Assembly (NCBI GenBank): GCA_900540175.1
Contig: UQFG01000015.1
Coordinates: 1-43,370 of the forward strand
DNA from: an uncultured Mollicutes bacterium
Lineage (GTDB): Bacteria; Bacillota_I; Bacilli_A; Acholeplasmatales; Anaeroplasmataceae
Direction of reading: 5' to 3'
DNA length: 43,370 bases
The notes beneath the pieces are model-generated. The model was not told the origin of the DNA, searched no databases, and saw only the letters and a list, made by a program, of their open reading frames with translations. The position numbers and the translations under genes were made by a program. Of this stretch, positions 1 through 9,317 are shown one piece after another; within the stretch, counting starts at the first letter, position 1; each line of letters opens with the position of its first letter.

Positions 1-26
1 AGTTCAGACGTGTGCTCTTCCGATCT
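1..26. other. Illumina adapter remnant (contamination)
   Basis: The first 26 bases match the 3' part of the standard TruSeq read-2 adapter, ending in GCTCTTCCGATCT. This is library-preparation sequence, not genome. The real sequence begins around position 27, three bases before the rlmN stop codon, so the left edge is an untrimmed contig end. Confidence 0.95.
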
Positions 27-28
27 TT

Positions 29-1051
29 TTATTCCAAATGTTTGCTGCGAAGTTGCCCGCAAGCCGCATCAATATCGAAACCCTGTTCTTTCCGCAGCGT
101 AACATTCAAACCGCGCTTTTTCAAGCGATCGAAAAAATCATGCATCCGCTTCGGCGTTGAACGTAAAAACGGTTTTTCCTTGACTTCGTTATACGGGATT
201 AAATTAATGTACACGTTGAAACCGGAAACCAAATCGGCCAGTTCATCGGCACAAGCAAGCGAATCATTCACATCTTTTAATAAAATATATTCTAAGGTGA
301 CACGCCGATTGCTTTTTTCGATATAATAGCCAATCGCCGCAAATAACGCATTTAACGGATAAGCCCGATTGATGGGCATCAATTGATTTCTTAATGTATC
401 GTTTGGAGCATGCAAACTGATTGCCAAATTAACTTGCAAATCAAACGAGGCGTATTCGTAAATCCGCTCAACGAGCCCGCAGGTGGAAACGGTGATATGG
501 CGAGCGCCGATCTCAAGCCCAAGCGGATGATTGATGATCTTAAAAAATTTCAACACGTTGTCGTAATTGTCAAACGGTTCGCCGATGCCCATAACCACAA
601 CATGGGAAATACGCTTTGTTTCCAACATGGAAACACTCAATACTTGCAAAACCATTTCATATGCTTCCAAGTTGCGTTTTTTCTTCTTCATCCCCGAAGC
701 ACAAAAGGCGCAGCCCATATTACAGCCGACTTGTGAGGTTATGCAAACACTATTGCCGTAGTCATGATGCATTAAAACCGTTTCAATCAGATTGCCGTCG
801 GTTAATTCAAATAAAAATTTCTTTGTTCCGTCTTGACTGGTTTGAATGGTTTTGACCGTCAATCGGTCGATTTGAAACCATTGTTTCAAATCTGCGATGA
901 ACTCTTTTTTCATGTTGTCGATTTCATCAAAAGAAGAAATCTGCCGGCGATACAGCCATTCGAAAAGCTGATTGGCCCGAAAGGCTTTTTGCCCTTTTTC
1001 CGTTAAAAAGTTTTTTAAAGCTTCATTGGTAAAATCCAAAATATGTTCCAA
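29..1051 (-). CDS. rlmN: 23S rRNA (adenine2503-C2)/tRNA (adenine37-C2) methyltransferase RlmN
   Basis: Radical-SAM enzyme that methylates C2 of A2503 in 23S rRNA and of A37 in some tRNAs. The 340-residue protein has the CxxxCxxC iron-sulfur motif at Cys110, Cys114 and Cys117. A cysteine at 103 matches the catalytic Cys118 of E. coli RlmN by spacing. Near the C-terminus, Cys331 in an AACGQL context is the expected methyl-carrying cysteine, so the active site looks complete. The start is TTG, seven bases after GGAGG. It lies 21 bases downstream of pheT and is probably co-transcribed with pheST. The stop codon is only three bases from the adapter junction, but the C-terminal motif is typical of the family, so the end is probably genuine. 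Confidence 0.95.
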   Translation of the reverse strand: MEHILDFTNEALKNFLTEKGQKAFRANQLFEWLYRRQISSFDEIDNMKKEFIADLKQWFQIDRLTVKTIQTSQDGTKKFLFELTDGNLIETVLMHHDYGNSVCITSQVGCNMGCAFCASGMKKKKRNLEAYEMVLQVLSVSMLETKRISHVVVMGIGEPFDNYDNVLKFFKIINHPLGLEIGARHITVSTCGLVERIYEYASFDLQVNLAISLHAPNDTLRNQLMPINRAYPLNALFAAIGYYIEKSNRRVTLEYILLKDVNDSLACADELADLVSGFNVYINLIPYNEVKEKPFLRSTPKRMHDFFDRLKKRGLNVTLRKEQGFDIDAACGQLRSKHLE

Positions 1052-1072
1052 GATCGTCCCTCCGAGCGATTT

Positions 1073-3448
1073 TCAATCTCTTAGGCGAGCATCATAATGA
1101 CGTTGCAGTTGCTCTAAAATCGATTGAATCATTTGATCCACGTCACCGGAAGTCAACGTTTTATGAACATCTTCGAACGTCAAGGTAAGTGCCAATGATT
1201 TTTTATCGGATGCGATCTTTTCGCCTGTATATAAATCGAAAATTTTAAGATCGACCAAATTCTTACGAACGGTCTTGCGGATCGTCATCAACAGGTCGGA
1301 TGCCAAAACAGTTTTATCGACGACAATAGCCAAATCACGGCTGACCGTCGGATATTTGTTGAGCGGTTGGTATTTAAAAGAAGACCGGTGATGAAGAATC
1401 GCATCCAAATTGATTTCGAAAACAATCGTATCCGAAATGTCTTTTTCTTTGGCAAAACGCGGATGAAGGGCCCCCAACACGCCGATTTTTTGATCGTGCC
1501 AGTAAATAGCCGCACAGCGACCCGGATGAAAACAGGAAATGCTTTGATCCGGACGGTAAGTAACTTCCTCATTGAGTTTGGCAAATAAAACCTCCAAAAT
1601 ACCTTTTAACGTGTAAAAATCGGCTCTTTGCTTTTCACCACGCCATAAAAGCGATTGCCACAAACCCGTGATAGCGCCCGCCAAATGCAGTTCTTCTTTT
1701 TCTTTGGTATAAATATTTCCGATTTCAAAGAAAGCCAAATCGGCGTTTTTGCGCGCTAAATTGTAGGATACGGCCTCTACAACGCCATTTAACAGACTTT
1801 GTCTAAGGACACAACGTTCTTCTGTCAGCGGCATCAACACCTCGATTTCCGGCTGCGGTTGGTCGATGTAATCATTCAAAGACTTCTTGGAAACCAACGA
1901 ATACGTCGTAACTTCGTTCATGCCCATCATCGCCAACTGACGCCGAATCAAACGCAGTTTTTGCTGTTTTTCCGTCAAAGCCCCTTTTGAACTTGTCTTG
2001 GCAAGGGTTGTCGGAATGGCATCGTATCCGTTCATGCGGGCCACATCTTCGATGATATCCTGATCGTTTTCTTCCAAATCCATGCGGCGATGAGGAAGTT
2101 CGATTCGATAGCCGTTGTCTTTTTTTTCGTAAGAATAGGCCAAGCGATCAAAAATCCGTTCGATCGCCGATGAATCCAAATCCGTTCCCAAAACACGATT
2201 GATTTTATCTTGAGTAATAAAAACATACTTCGGTGCAATAACTTGGTGGATGCAAGAAGCAACTCCGGTTAAAACATGTCCCCCTGCATACTTGCCCATC
2301 AACGAAGCAGCATAATCCAGTGCCCGTTCCACGCGTTGATAATCGATTTTTCGCTCGAAACGGACGGATGATTCGCTTTTCAACCCCAATCTCGAAGAAG
2401 TCTTGCGAACCGAAAGCGGATCAAAATAAGCGGCTTCCAACACGATATTTTTCGTTGTTGCTTCCACTTCCGAAGTAAGACCGCCCATAACGCCACCCAA
2501 GCACAAAGCCGCTTGTTCGTTGGCAATAACGATATCGGTCGGTTTCAAGATCCGTTTGATACCGTCCAGTGTAACCAATTCTTCTTGTTCTTTCGCATTG
2601 CGGACAATAATGTGGTCCCCCAAACGATCCCGATCGAAAGCATGAAGCGGTTGACCCATTTCCAGCAAAACGTAGTTGGTAATATCGACCACATTGTTGA
2701 TCGGGCGAATGCCGCAAGCGATCAACCGTCCTTGCATCCATTTCGGAGAAGGGGCAATCACGACATCCTCAATAACACGAGCCGTATATTTTAAACAATT
2801 TTCCGTTTGAATTTCTATCTTTAACGTGGCCTTTTTTTCAACCTCATCCACCTGCGGTGTTTTGATTTGAACCGATTTTCCCAAAGCGGCACCCAAATCA
2901 TAGGCTACCCCTTCGATCGACAACAAATCCGAACGATTGGACGTGACATCCAAATCAATCACCGTATCGGCTAATCCCAAATAAGAAAGCGGATCAGATC
3001 CGATAACGGCATCTTCACACAACAGGTAGATTCCGTTTTTAAATTCTTCTTCAATGTATTTTTCTTCAATACCGAGTTCTTGAAGCGAGCAAAGCATACC
3101 AAGCGATTCGACTCCCCTGATTTTGGAGGCTTTGATTTTAAAATCCCCCGGCAAAACCGCGCCCACGTTGGCCACGATTACTTTTTGACCGGCCGCTACA
3201 TTCGGCGCGCCGCAAACGATCTGTTTGATCGTATTCGGAGCCACTTCAACCTGACAAATATGCAAATGATCGCTGTTCGGATGAAAGATACATTCTTTTA
3301 CCAAGCCGACCGTTAACCCCGTGGCTTCCACAAGCGGGTGATACGATTCGATCTCGCATACATGCATGCTGATGGCATCATATAACGCCTCGTCACTGAT
3401 TCCATCTAAATCCAAATATTCTTTCAACCAATTCTTAGAAACTTTCAT
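1073..3448 (-). CDS. pheT: Phenylalanyl-tRNA synthetase beta subunit
   Basis: Large subunit of the cytoplasmic alpha2-beta2 Phe-tRNA synthetase. It binds tRNA and edits mischarged Tyr. At 791 residues it has the usual bacterial length. An EMAP-like tRNA-binding domain lies at about 40-150 (HPNSDHLHICQVE), followed by B3/B4 editing and B5 domains (ARMNGYDAIP), a catalytic-like core, and a C-terminal FDX-ACB anticodon-binding domain (PTVSRDLAIVVD). The ATG start has a good upstream AAGGAGGG. It begins one base after the pheS stop, so the two are translationally coupled and under the same T-box. Confidence 0.97.
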   Translation of the reverse strand: MKVSKNWLKEYLDLDGISDEALYDAISMHVCEIESYHPLVEATGLTVGLVKECIFHPNSDHLHICQVEVAPNTIKQIVCGAPNVAAGQKVIVANVGAVLPGDFKIKASKIRGVESLGMLCSLQELGIEEKYIEEEFKNGIYLLCEDAVIGSDPLSYLGLADTVIDLDVTSNRSDLLSIEGVAYDLGAALGKSVQIKTPQVDEVEKKATLKIEIQTENCLKYTARVIEDVVIAPSPKWMQGRLIACGIRPINNVVDITNYVLLEMGQPLHAFDRDRLGDHIIVRNAKEQEELVTLDGIKRILKPTDIVIANEQAALCLGGVMGGLTSEVEATTKNIVLEAAYFDPLSVRKTSSRLGLKSESSVRFERKIDYQRVERALDYAASLMGKYAGGHVLTGVASCIHQVIAPKYVFITQDKINRVLGTDLDSSAIERIFDRLAYSYEKKDNGYRIELPHRRMDLEENDQDIIEDVARMNGYDAIPTTLAKTSSKGALTEKQQKLRLIRRQLAMMGMNEVTTYSLVSKKSLNDYIDQPQPEIEVLMPLTEERCVLRQSLLNGVVEAVSYNLARKNADLAFFEIGNIYTKEKEELHLAGAITGLWQSLLWRGEKQRADFYTLKGILEVLFAKLNEEVTYRPDQSISCFHPGRCAAIYWHDQKIGVLGALHPRFAKEKDISDTIVFEINLDAILHHRSSFKYQPLNKYPTVSRDLAIVVDKTVLASDLLMTIRKTVRKNLVDLKIFDLYTGEKIASDKKSLALTLTFEDVHKTLTSGDVDQMIQSILEQLQRHYDARLRD

Positions 3449-3449
3449 A

Positions 3450-4487
3450 CTATTTTCCCTCCTTGAATTGATTCAAAAACCGTACGTCGTTTAAATAAAA
3501 ATTCCTGATATCGTCAATATGATATTTCAGCATGGTAACCCGCTCAATACCGATTCCAAAAGCAAATCCCTGAATTTCTTTCGGATCGTAGCCACACATT
3601 TCCAACACGCGGTTATTGACCATACCGGCACCCAGAATTTCGATCCAGCCGGTATTTTTGCACATAGAACAACCGACTCCGCCGCACCGACCGCACGACA
3701 CGTCAACTTCCACCGAGGGTTCCGTAAACGGGAAAAACGACGGACGAAGACGGATTTTCCTTTCTTTTCCGAACATCGCCTGAACCATTTCCAACAATGC
3801 CCCCTTTAAATCCGCCAGCGTAATATCCGGTCCGAGCACCAACCCTTCCAATTGCATGAATTGATGCGAATGGGTCGCATCATCGGCATCCCGTCGATAC
3901 ACTTTACCCGGACAAATGATTTTAATCGGTTTGCCCTTTTCTTTCAACATCGTCCGCACCTGAACCGGCGAAGTTTGACTTCTTAAAAGAAGTTCCGGTG
4001 TAATGTAAAACGTATCTTGCATATCTCTTGCCGGATGTCCTTTCGGCAAATTGAGTTTTTCAAAACAATACTCATCGGTTTCGATTTCCGGCCCTTCTTC
4101 AATCGTATAGCCCATTCCGATATACAAATCTTCCAACTCCATGATCGTCTGCTGCAGCGGGTGGATGCTTCCAAGGTGCATTTGATATCCGGGCAACGTG
4201 ACATCAATGGTTTCAAGCGCCAATTTAGAAGCAATGTCGGCTTCTTCAATGGCCTTTCTTTTTTCCTCGAACAAGGCTTCCAAAGCCTGTTTGATTTGAT
4301 TGGATTTCATTCCCCATTCTTTTTTTTGTTCGATCGTCATCGCTTTTAAATTTCCCATCATGGAAGCGATCAATCCTTTTTTTCCCAAATAGTTGGCACG
4401 AACCTGTTGCAAAGAAGGCAGATCCTTTACCGTCTTCAAAACTTGCGTTGCCTGCTCGATCAATTCTTCTAAATTGTACTGTTCCAT
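3450..4487 (-). CDS. pheS: Phenylalanyl-tRNA synthetase alpha subunit
   Basis: Catalytic subunit charging tRNA-Phe. It has 345 residues: an N-terminal coiled-coil arm (about 1-90), then the class II catalytic core with motif 2 ([19 protein letters not shown]) and motif 3 ([11 protein letters not shown]). A small Cys-rich CxxCGGxGCxxC segment precedes the [11 protein letters not shown] strand, as in many Gram-positive PheS proteins. The ATG follows GGGAGG in the leader. It is the first gene after the T-box terminator, so uncharged tRNA-Phe should control its expression. Confidence 0.97.
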   Translation of the reverse strand: MEQYNLEELIEQATQVLKTVKDLPSLQQVRANYLGKKGLIASMMGNLKAMTIEQKKEWGMKSNQIKQALEALFEEKRKAIEEADIASKLALETIDVTLPGYQMHLGSIHPLQQTIMELEDLYIGMGYTIEEGPEIETDEYCFEKLNLPKGHPARDMQDTFYITPELLLRSQTSPVQVRTMLKEKGKPIKIICPGKVYRRDADDATHSHQFMQLEGLVLGPDITLADLKGALLEMVQAMFGKERKIRLRPSFFPFTEPSVEVDVSCGRCGGVGCSMCKNTGWIEILGAGMVNNRVLEMCGYDPKEIQGFAFGIGIERVTMLKYHIDDIRNFYLNDVRFLNQFKEGK

Positions 4488-4497
4488 TGTTTCCTCC

Positions 4498-4734
4498 CAT
4501 AAAAAAAATCCTCAGAAAACTCTAAGGACGAAAATCAGTCGCGGTACCACCCTAGTTCCATTATCTTCGGATAATGACACTCATTCAACGTTAACGCCTG
4601 TTACGGATGGGATTAGCATCATTTCGAAAGTGAATTCATACGGTTTTAATCGGAAACTTGCACCAATTTGTTTCCCTCTCTGATCATTAAAATTCCGTAT
4701 TACGGCTTTCGGCATCATTTTATTATACAGCGCT
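4498..4734 (-). promoter_or_regulatory. T-box leader of pheST
   Basis: The minus strand contains the T-box core AGGGTGGTACCGCG (4540-4553), preceded by a small stem-loop and a longer structured leader. It is followed by an intrinsic terminator: CCTTAGA pairs with TCTGAGG, then a run of eight T (4501-4528). This is the standard tRNA-sensing transcription attenuator. Because pheST follows, the specifier codon should be UUC. UUC triplets occur in the leader, but I did not fold stem I to prove which one is used. Confidence 0.93.
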
Positions 4735-4763
4735 ATTATAACAAAAAAAAAAGCCCTTGTCTA
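4735..4763 (-). promoter_or_regulatory. Sigma-A promoter of the T-box/pheST operon
   Basis: On the minus strand, -35 TAGACA (4758-4763) and -10 TATAAT (4735-4740) are separated by exactly 17 bases. The -35 box lies in the loop side of the terminator hairpin that ends the upstream gene. A second TATAAT-like box lies about 16 bases further downstream. Confidence 0.7.
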
Positions 4764-4770
4764 GGCGCTT
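4742..4770 (-). terminator. Intrinsic terminator of the cca-pullulanase-yhaM operon
   Basis: The minus strand reads AAGC(G)CCT-AGACA-AGGGCTT, a stem with one bulged G, followed by a long T run. The stop codon of the membrane-protein gene (4761-4763) is inside the hairpin, and the next promoter overlaps it. Confidence 0.8.
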
Positions 4771-5150
4771 TTCTTCTTTTTATGGCGAATGCCGATGCTG
4801 ATGCTGTGCGTGATGACATAAACAAGCGCATACGGCAAATAAATCCAACCGCTTTGATAAAGCCAATCGATTTTCGTTTCTTTTAACAAACTGACTTGCA
4901 AATTTTTATAAACACCGATGCCGCTGTTTAAGTGGATTATCATTTCCATCATATTCTGATTTTTTTCAAACAACACCGAAAACAACTCCAAAAATCCGCA
5001 AACGATCATCGGCAGTGTTATCAAACTGAAGATTCCTTGTATCATACCGTACCGCTTAAAATGAAAACCGGCAATCAAAAACGGCAACAACAAACAAAGA
5101 ACCGTAAGTAAAGTGATTATAAACGGACTATCCGTCCAGCTCAATATCAT
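4761..5150 (-). CDS. Small integral membrane protein, unrecognised
   Basis: Protein of 129 residues that I do not recognise. Hydrophobic helices at about 10-28, 36-58 and 100-120 suggest three membrane segments, and it ends in a basic RHKKKKSA tail that should be cytoplasmic. It starts (ATG) three bases after the stop of the YhaM-like nuclease gene and is the last gene of that operon, ending inside the terminator hairpin. The position gives no clear function. Confidence 0.75.
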   Translation of the reverse strand: MILSWTDSPFIITLLTVLCLLLPFLIAGFHFKRYGMIQGIFSLITLPMIVCGFLELFSVLFEKNQNMMEMIIHLNSGIGVYKNLQVSLLKETKIDWLYQSGWIYLPYALVYVITHSISIGIRHKKKKSA

Positions 5151-5152
5151 GC

Positions 5153-6034
5153 TTATTTCTCCTTATATATTTTCATTTTATCCAAAACACCGATGGTATC
5201 GGTATATGTTCCAGCCTCGGTTTTTTCCAATTCCTCTCCCAATACCCGGAATTTAGAATCTAGGGTATCCATGTACCAAAGCGCCAGTGCCTCCGGTGTG
5301 GCGGGCTTTTTGGCTGCCCCGTACTGCGGTTGTCCGTGATGAGAAATCAGTAAATGTTTTAACATCAATACTTCTTTATGATCGGCCAATCCCAATTTTA
5401 TCGCTTCTTCTTGAATGGCCATGGCACCGATCACCAAATGACCGAGCAACTGGCCTTCCAACGTGTATTTCGTATTTTGCGGACCGCTCAATTCCACGAC
5501 TTTACCGATATCGTGCAACAAAATGCCGGCATACAAATAATCTTTGTTCAAATAATCGTAATTAGCGATGAAAGCATCCGCCAATTTCAACATTCCAAGA
5601 CAGTGATAAGCCAGTCCCCCTACGTAACTGTGATGCATTCTAGAAGCCGCCGGATAAAGCAAGAACGCTTTTTCATAGCGCGTAATCAATCCTTTTGTGA
5701 TCGCTGCAATCACCGGACTTTGAATCGCGTTGATCCTACAGTATAACTCGTTTTTCAATTCTTGTAAGGAAAGCGGAGCGGCGTTTAAAAAGGTTCTTAA
5801 AACCGCATCTTCTTTTTCCATGTCAAAACAAGAAATTTCTTTGATGTCAATCAACCGATAACTTAAGCGTTCTTTGGAAAACACAACAACCTCAAAACAA
5901 TAGACGCAACCGATTTCCAACGAGGGTTCTTTTTCCCATTTGATATTATATTGTTTTTTCGCCGAATCTTCCACTAAAATATTGAAAAGACCGTCTGAGG
6001 TATTGATTCCCAAAACTTTCCCTATAATTTCCAT
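5153..6034 (-). CDS. yhaM: YhaM-family 3'-5' exoribonuclease (OB-fold plus HD domain)
   Basis: Metal-dependent 3'-5' exonuclease, cytoplasmic, probably acting in RNA turnover. Its 293 residues compare with about 314 in B. subtilis YhaM. The N-terminal 65 residues look like an OB-fold nucleic-acid-binding domain. The HD domain has HHSYVGGLAYH at 134-144, the doublet His174-Asp175 in LLHDIGKV, and a later SHHG motif with the PATPEALALWYMD helix typical of YhaM. The ATG at 6034 has AAGGAG eight bases upstream, and the gene overlaps the pullulanase 3' end by 13 bases. Confidence 0.88.
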   Translation of the reverse strand: MEIIGKVLGINTSDGLFNILVEDSAKKQYNIKWEKEPSLEIGCVYCFEVVVFSKERLSYRLIDIKEISCFDMEKEDAVLRTFLNAAPLSLQELKNELYCRINAIQSPVIAAITKGLITRYEKAFLLYPAASRMHHSYVGGLAYHCLGMLKLADAFIANYDYLNKDYLYAGILLHDIGKVVELSGPQNTKYTLEGQLLGHLVIGAMAIQEEAIKLGLADHKEVLMLKHLLISHHGQPQYGAAKKPATPEALALWYMDTLDSKFRVLGEELEKTEAGTYTDTIGVLDKMKIYKEK

Positions 6035-8097
6035 TCCTTTGACTCCTTAAAAATATACACCCCGATTTGATCCAAATGGTAACATTCTTCTTGCCATGAT
6101 ACCTTTCTGCGACCGTTGAAAATCATTTGAGCCTGCGGTAAATAAAACGAAAACGGATCCGTTGTGTTTTTGATGCAAACCGTCAGGGTATAATCGATTC
6201 CTTCCAACAAATAACAAAATACATGATCGTTGGATAATTCTTGCATGAAATGAATTCTTTTTTCGATTTCAAATACATTGGTCAGACGAAATTCGCGGTA
6301 TTCTTTGCGGATACTCAAAAGATCTTTCAACCCTTTTCGATCCTCCAAATACTTTTCTTTGCGCTTTTGATCCAACAAATTGATCTCATCTGGGGAATGA
6401 TACGAATTTTCAACGCCTTTTTTCGTACGGTAATATTCTTCTCCGGCATGGATAAACGGCACACCTTGGGAAACAACAATCATTTGCAAAGCCAAACGAC
6501 AGGCATCTATATTTTCTTTTTCAGGATAATGAAGCCGATATTTCAAAAAATCGAACATCGTATAATTGTCATGACATTCCACATAATTGATCGTTTGATG
6601 CGGAGAATCGAAACGAAAATGATCCAAACAACTACCCGTCAGCAAATGAAATAAATCATAATTGGAAACATTTCCGCCGCCGGCATAACCACTTATATTC
6701 ATCCACTGGCTTCCTTTAATGGTATCCCGATATTTATCATTGAAAAAACCGTATGAAGGCATTTTGTAATGATTGTAATAATGCGGTCGATAAGCATCCG
6801 GTATGGTGTTGGGCATATTCCAACCCTCTCCATATACCATTACCTGCGGTTCTATTTTTTTCAATTCTTCATACGCTTTATTGAGCGTTTCAATATCCAG
6901 TAATCCCATCAAATCGAAACGGAAACCGGACATATGATAGAATTGTGCCCAAAATTTCAAATTATCGACGATATACTTTGAACACATTCTGCTTTCTGTT
7001 GCAAGGTCGTTTCCGCAACCGGATGTATTGGTCGGATTCCCATACAAATCCACCCGATAAAAATAACCGGGAACCAATAGATCAAACGGGAATTTTCCTT
7101 TTTCATACACATGATTAAAAACCACATCCATGATGACGCGCATTCCCTTTTGATGAACCGAATCGATCAACTGCAATAAAGAATTGATGCGTTCATACGG
7201 ATCATCCGGCATCTGGGCATACCAACCGCTCGGAACAAAATACTGTTCCGGATTGTACCCCCAGTTATAAAAATCATCTTTTCTTAAATCGTCCACACCA
7301 CCGAAATCAAAAACCGGCATTAGTTGTAAATGCGTGATTCCAAGCGACTGTATTTCATCTAAAAAAGGATTGTCTTTGGAAAAAACGCCTTGAAAGCTTC
7401 CTTTCTTATCATCCGTTCTTTGACAAGTCAAATCCCGAACGCTGGCCTCATAAACAACCGCATCCGTGTAATTGCCGGAAAAAGATGGTTTTTTATGTTG
7501 CATCCGGTAAAATTTTTCAGGATCGACCACGTAATTATATTGCCCGTTGGCAGAAGATGCGATGGCATACGGATCTTGTACCCGAACAAACTGGTCAAAA
7601 ACTTTAACCCAGTAGATATAAGCCGCTTTATCCAAATCGCCGGCCACTTCCACTTGCCACAACCCTTTTTCCCGGTAAGTCAAATCGTGGTAAGTTACCT
7701 GTCCTTGATTGAGGATTTCCAACCGAACATGATGAGCAACGGGCGTCCAAATTCTAAAAACGGTCGAACAAGGATGATAGGATATCCCCAAAGGTCCGTC
7801 ATAGTAATATTCCGATTCGAATTGCGACGTACGCACGATACTTCCGGTATACAGCAATCCCGAATTATGCAAATCGTCCATTAGAATATATTCTTTTGTC
7901 AAATCCAAATGCGTATTGTATTTCAATCCGAATTTAATATAATTCCGATCGACGGACTGATAATTGATCGAAAGTTCTTCCAGCAACCGATCGTTATCGT
8001 ACAAATAAAAACTTTTCCCTTTATAGCGGGCTTTTTGGTCTAAAAGCACCGTGATATCTTCATAAGAATCGATAAAGGCTGATAAATTGTTTTTCAT
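6022..8097 (-). CDS. pulA: Type I pullulanase (GH13), intracellular
   Basis: Hydrolyses alpha-1,6 branches in pullulan, glycogen or limit dextrins. An N-terminal all-beta part with a CBM48-like region (about 100-190) precedes the GH13 barrel. The type I signature YNWGYNP is at 277-283. The catalytic set is Asp395 in GFRFDLMG (nucleophile), Glu424 in VYGEGW (acid/base) and Asp510 in VECHDN. There is no signal peptide, so it is cytoplasmic like B. subtilis AmyX. I place the start at the ATG at 8097, with AAGGAG eight bases upstream, rather than the GTG at 8106. It then overlaps the cca stop as ATGA, a coupled junction. Confidence 0.95.
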   Translation of the reverse strand: MKNNLSAFIDSYEDITVLLDQKARYKGKSFYLYDNDRLLEELSINYQSVDRNYIKFGLKYNTHLDLTKEYILMDDLHNSGLLYTGSIVRTSQFESEYYYDGPLGISYHPCSTVFRIWTPVAHHVRLEILNQGQVTYHDLTYREKGLWQVEVAGDLDKAAYIYWVKVFDQFVRVQDPYAIASSANGQYNYVVDPEKFYRMQHKKPSFSGNYTDAVVYEASVRDLTCQRTDDKKGSFQGVFSKDNPFLDEIQSLGITHLQLMPVFDFGGVDDLRKDDFYNWGYNPEQYFVPSGWYAQMPDDPYERINSLLQLIDSVHQKGMRVIMDVVFNHVYEKGKFPFDLLVPGYFYRVDLYGNPTNTSGCGNDLATESRMCSKYIVDNLKFWAQFYHMSGFRFDLMGLLDIETLNKAYEELKKIEPQVMVYGEGWNMPNTIPDAYRPHYYNHYKMPSYGFFNDKYRDTIKGSQWMNISGYAGGGNVSNYDLFHLLTGSCLDHFRFDSPHQTINYVECHDNYTMFDFLKYRLHYPEKENIDACRLALQMIVVSQGVPFIHAGEEYYRTKKGVENSYHSPDEINLLDQKRKEKYLEDRKGLKDLLSIRKEYREFRLTNVFEIEKRIHFMQELSNDHVFCYLLEGIDYTLTVCIKNTTDPFSFYLPQAQMIFNGRRKVSWQEECYHLDQIGVYIFKESKEWKL

Positions 8098-9191
8098 AAC
8101 AGGCACTCCTTGATATAATGAACAATCTCTTTTTCGTTATTGTTCAATTGATTTTTCAAAATTTTTTCTTCTACCGCATGAAGAACAAACGACCGTTTGT
8201 TCGGAACAACCGTTTGAATATCCAATCGGATTTCCTTAGAAGAGCGGATCGGCAACCGATCATACCGCTTTACGATTTCTTCTACCTCCGAGGCAGATTT
8301 GCGCATCAACTTCGCCGCAAAAACAATTTCATCGAAAGTGGAGCGGTATAAAGAAACGGAATCAAACCGGGCATGAACTAAGATAGCCGCTTTTTTGGCG
8401 ATTTTGATTTCCCGATTGGAAAGACATTCGCCGCAAGGCAAAAATCCGTGACGGACATAAAAAGACGCATACATTTCTTCTTTTTTCAACTCGTAATCAA
8501 AACATTCTTCCGCCACAACCGCATAAAACGGAAATCCTCTTAGCATGTTGCAATCCACTACATATTTTAACCCAATTCGAGAAGGTTGTTCAAGTATTTT
8601 TTCAAGCATTTTTTTAATGTATTCTTTTGGTATCGACAAAAGAAAATCTTTTTTGAGGATGGCTTTTTCAATTTCCTTATCCCATTGAAAGTCCAATTTA
8701 GAAGCAAAATAGGCAGCCCGTAAAAGACGAAGCCCGTCTTCTTCAAAACGTTGTGCGGCACATCCGATGGTTTTGATGCGTTTGTCCTTTAAATCTTGAA
8801 GTCCGCCGAATCGGTCGATAATTACACCTTCTTCGGCCATAGCAAGCGCATTGATGGTAAAATCCCGTCTTTTTAAATCTTCTTCCAACGTCTTCGCAAG
8901 GACAACCTTAGGATGCCGATGATCCGAATAAACGATTTCTTTTCGGTAAGTTGTCACTTCAAACCATTCTTCCGAAAAGAAAACCCGGCTCGTCCCATAT
9001 TGGGCAAAGGATAAATCCACCTGTTCAAACTGCTGTTTGATTTCGTCGGGATTCGCACCGGTTGCGATATCGACATCTTCGATTTCTTTGTTTAACAAAA
9101 AATCGCGGACAGCCCCTCCTACCAAATAAGCACTGTATCCGGCTTGATGCAATTGTTCAATCAATCGTAGACCCTTCTTTAGTTTATCCAT
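8094..9191 (-). CDS. cca: CCA tRNA nucleotidyltransferase
   Basis: Adds or repairs the 3' CCA end of tRNAs. Class II nucleotidyltransferase of 365 residues. The N-terminal catalytic head has GGAVRD at 25-30 and the DVD metal-binding pair at Asp39/Asp41, and the RRDFTINALA motif follows at about 107-116. The C-terminal helical body is short and lacks an HD phosphohydrolase domain. First gene of the operon running to about 4761. The ATG follows GGTAGGTAG. A possible -10 TATACT lies at 9227-9232. Confidence 0.95.
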   Translation of the reverse strand: MDKLKKGLRLIEQLHQAGYSAYLVGGAVRDFLLNKEIEDVDIATGANPDEIKQQFEQVDLSFAQYGTSRVFFSEEWFEVTTYRKEIVYSDHRHPKVVLAKTLEEDLKRRDFTINALAMAEEGVIIDRFGGLQDLKDKRIKTIGCAAQRFEEDGLRLLRAAYFASKLDFQWDKEIEKAILKKDFLLSIPKEYIKKMLEKILEQPSRIGLKYVVDCNMLRGFPFYAVVAEECFDYELKKEEMYASFYVRHGFLPCGECLSNREIKIAKKAAILVHARFDSVSLYRSTFDEIVFAAKLMRKSASEVEEIVKRYDRLPIRSSKEIRLDIQTVVPNKRSFVLHAVEEKILKNQLNNNEKEIVHYIKECLL

Positions 9192-9308
9192 ACTACCTAC
9201 CGTTTTTAATAGTTGTCTTTTAAATTAGTATATCATAAATCGGCTTTTATTAAAATAAAATCGGACTGAATTTGTAAATTTATTTGAAATTTAGTATAAT
9301 CAAAACAG
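9192..9308. promoter_or_regulatory. Divergent promoter region between cca and yigZ
   Basis: AT-rich 117-base gap. On plus, -35 TTGTAA (9272-9277) and -10 TATAAT (9295-9300) are spaced by 17 bases and drive yigZ. On minus, a TATACT (9227-9232) may be the cca -10, with only a weak -35. Confidence 0.65.
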
Positions 9309-9317
9309 GTGATTCAG

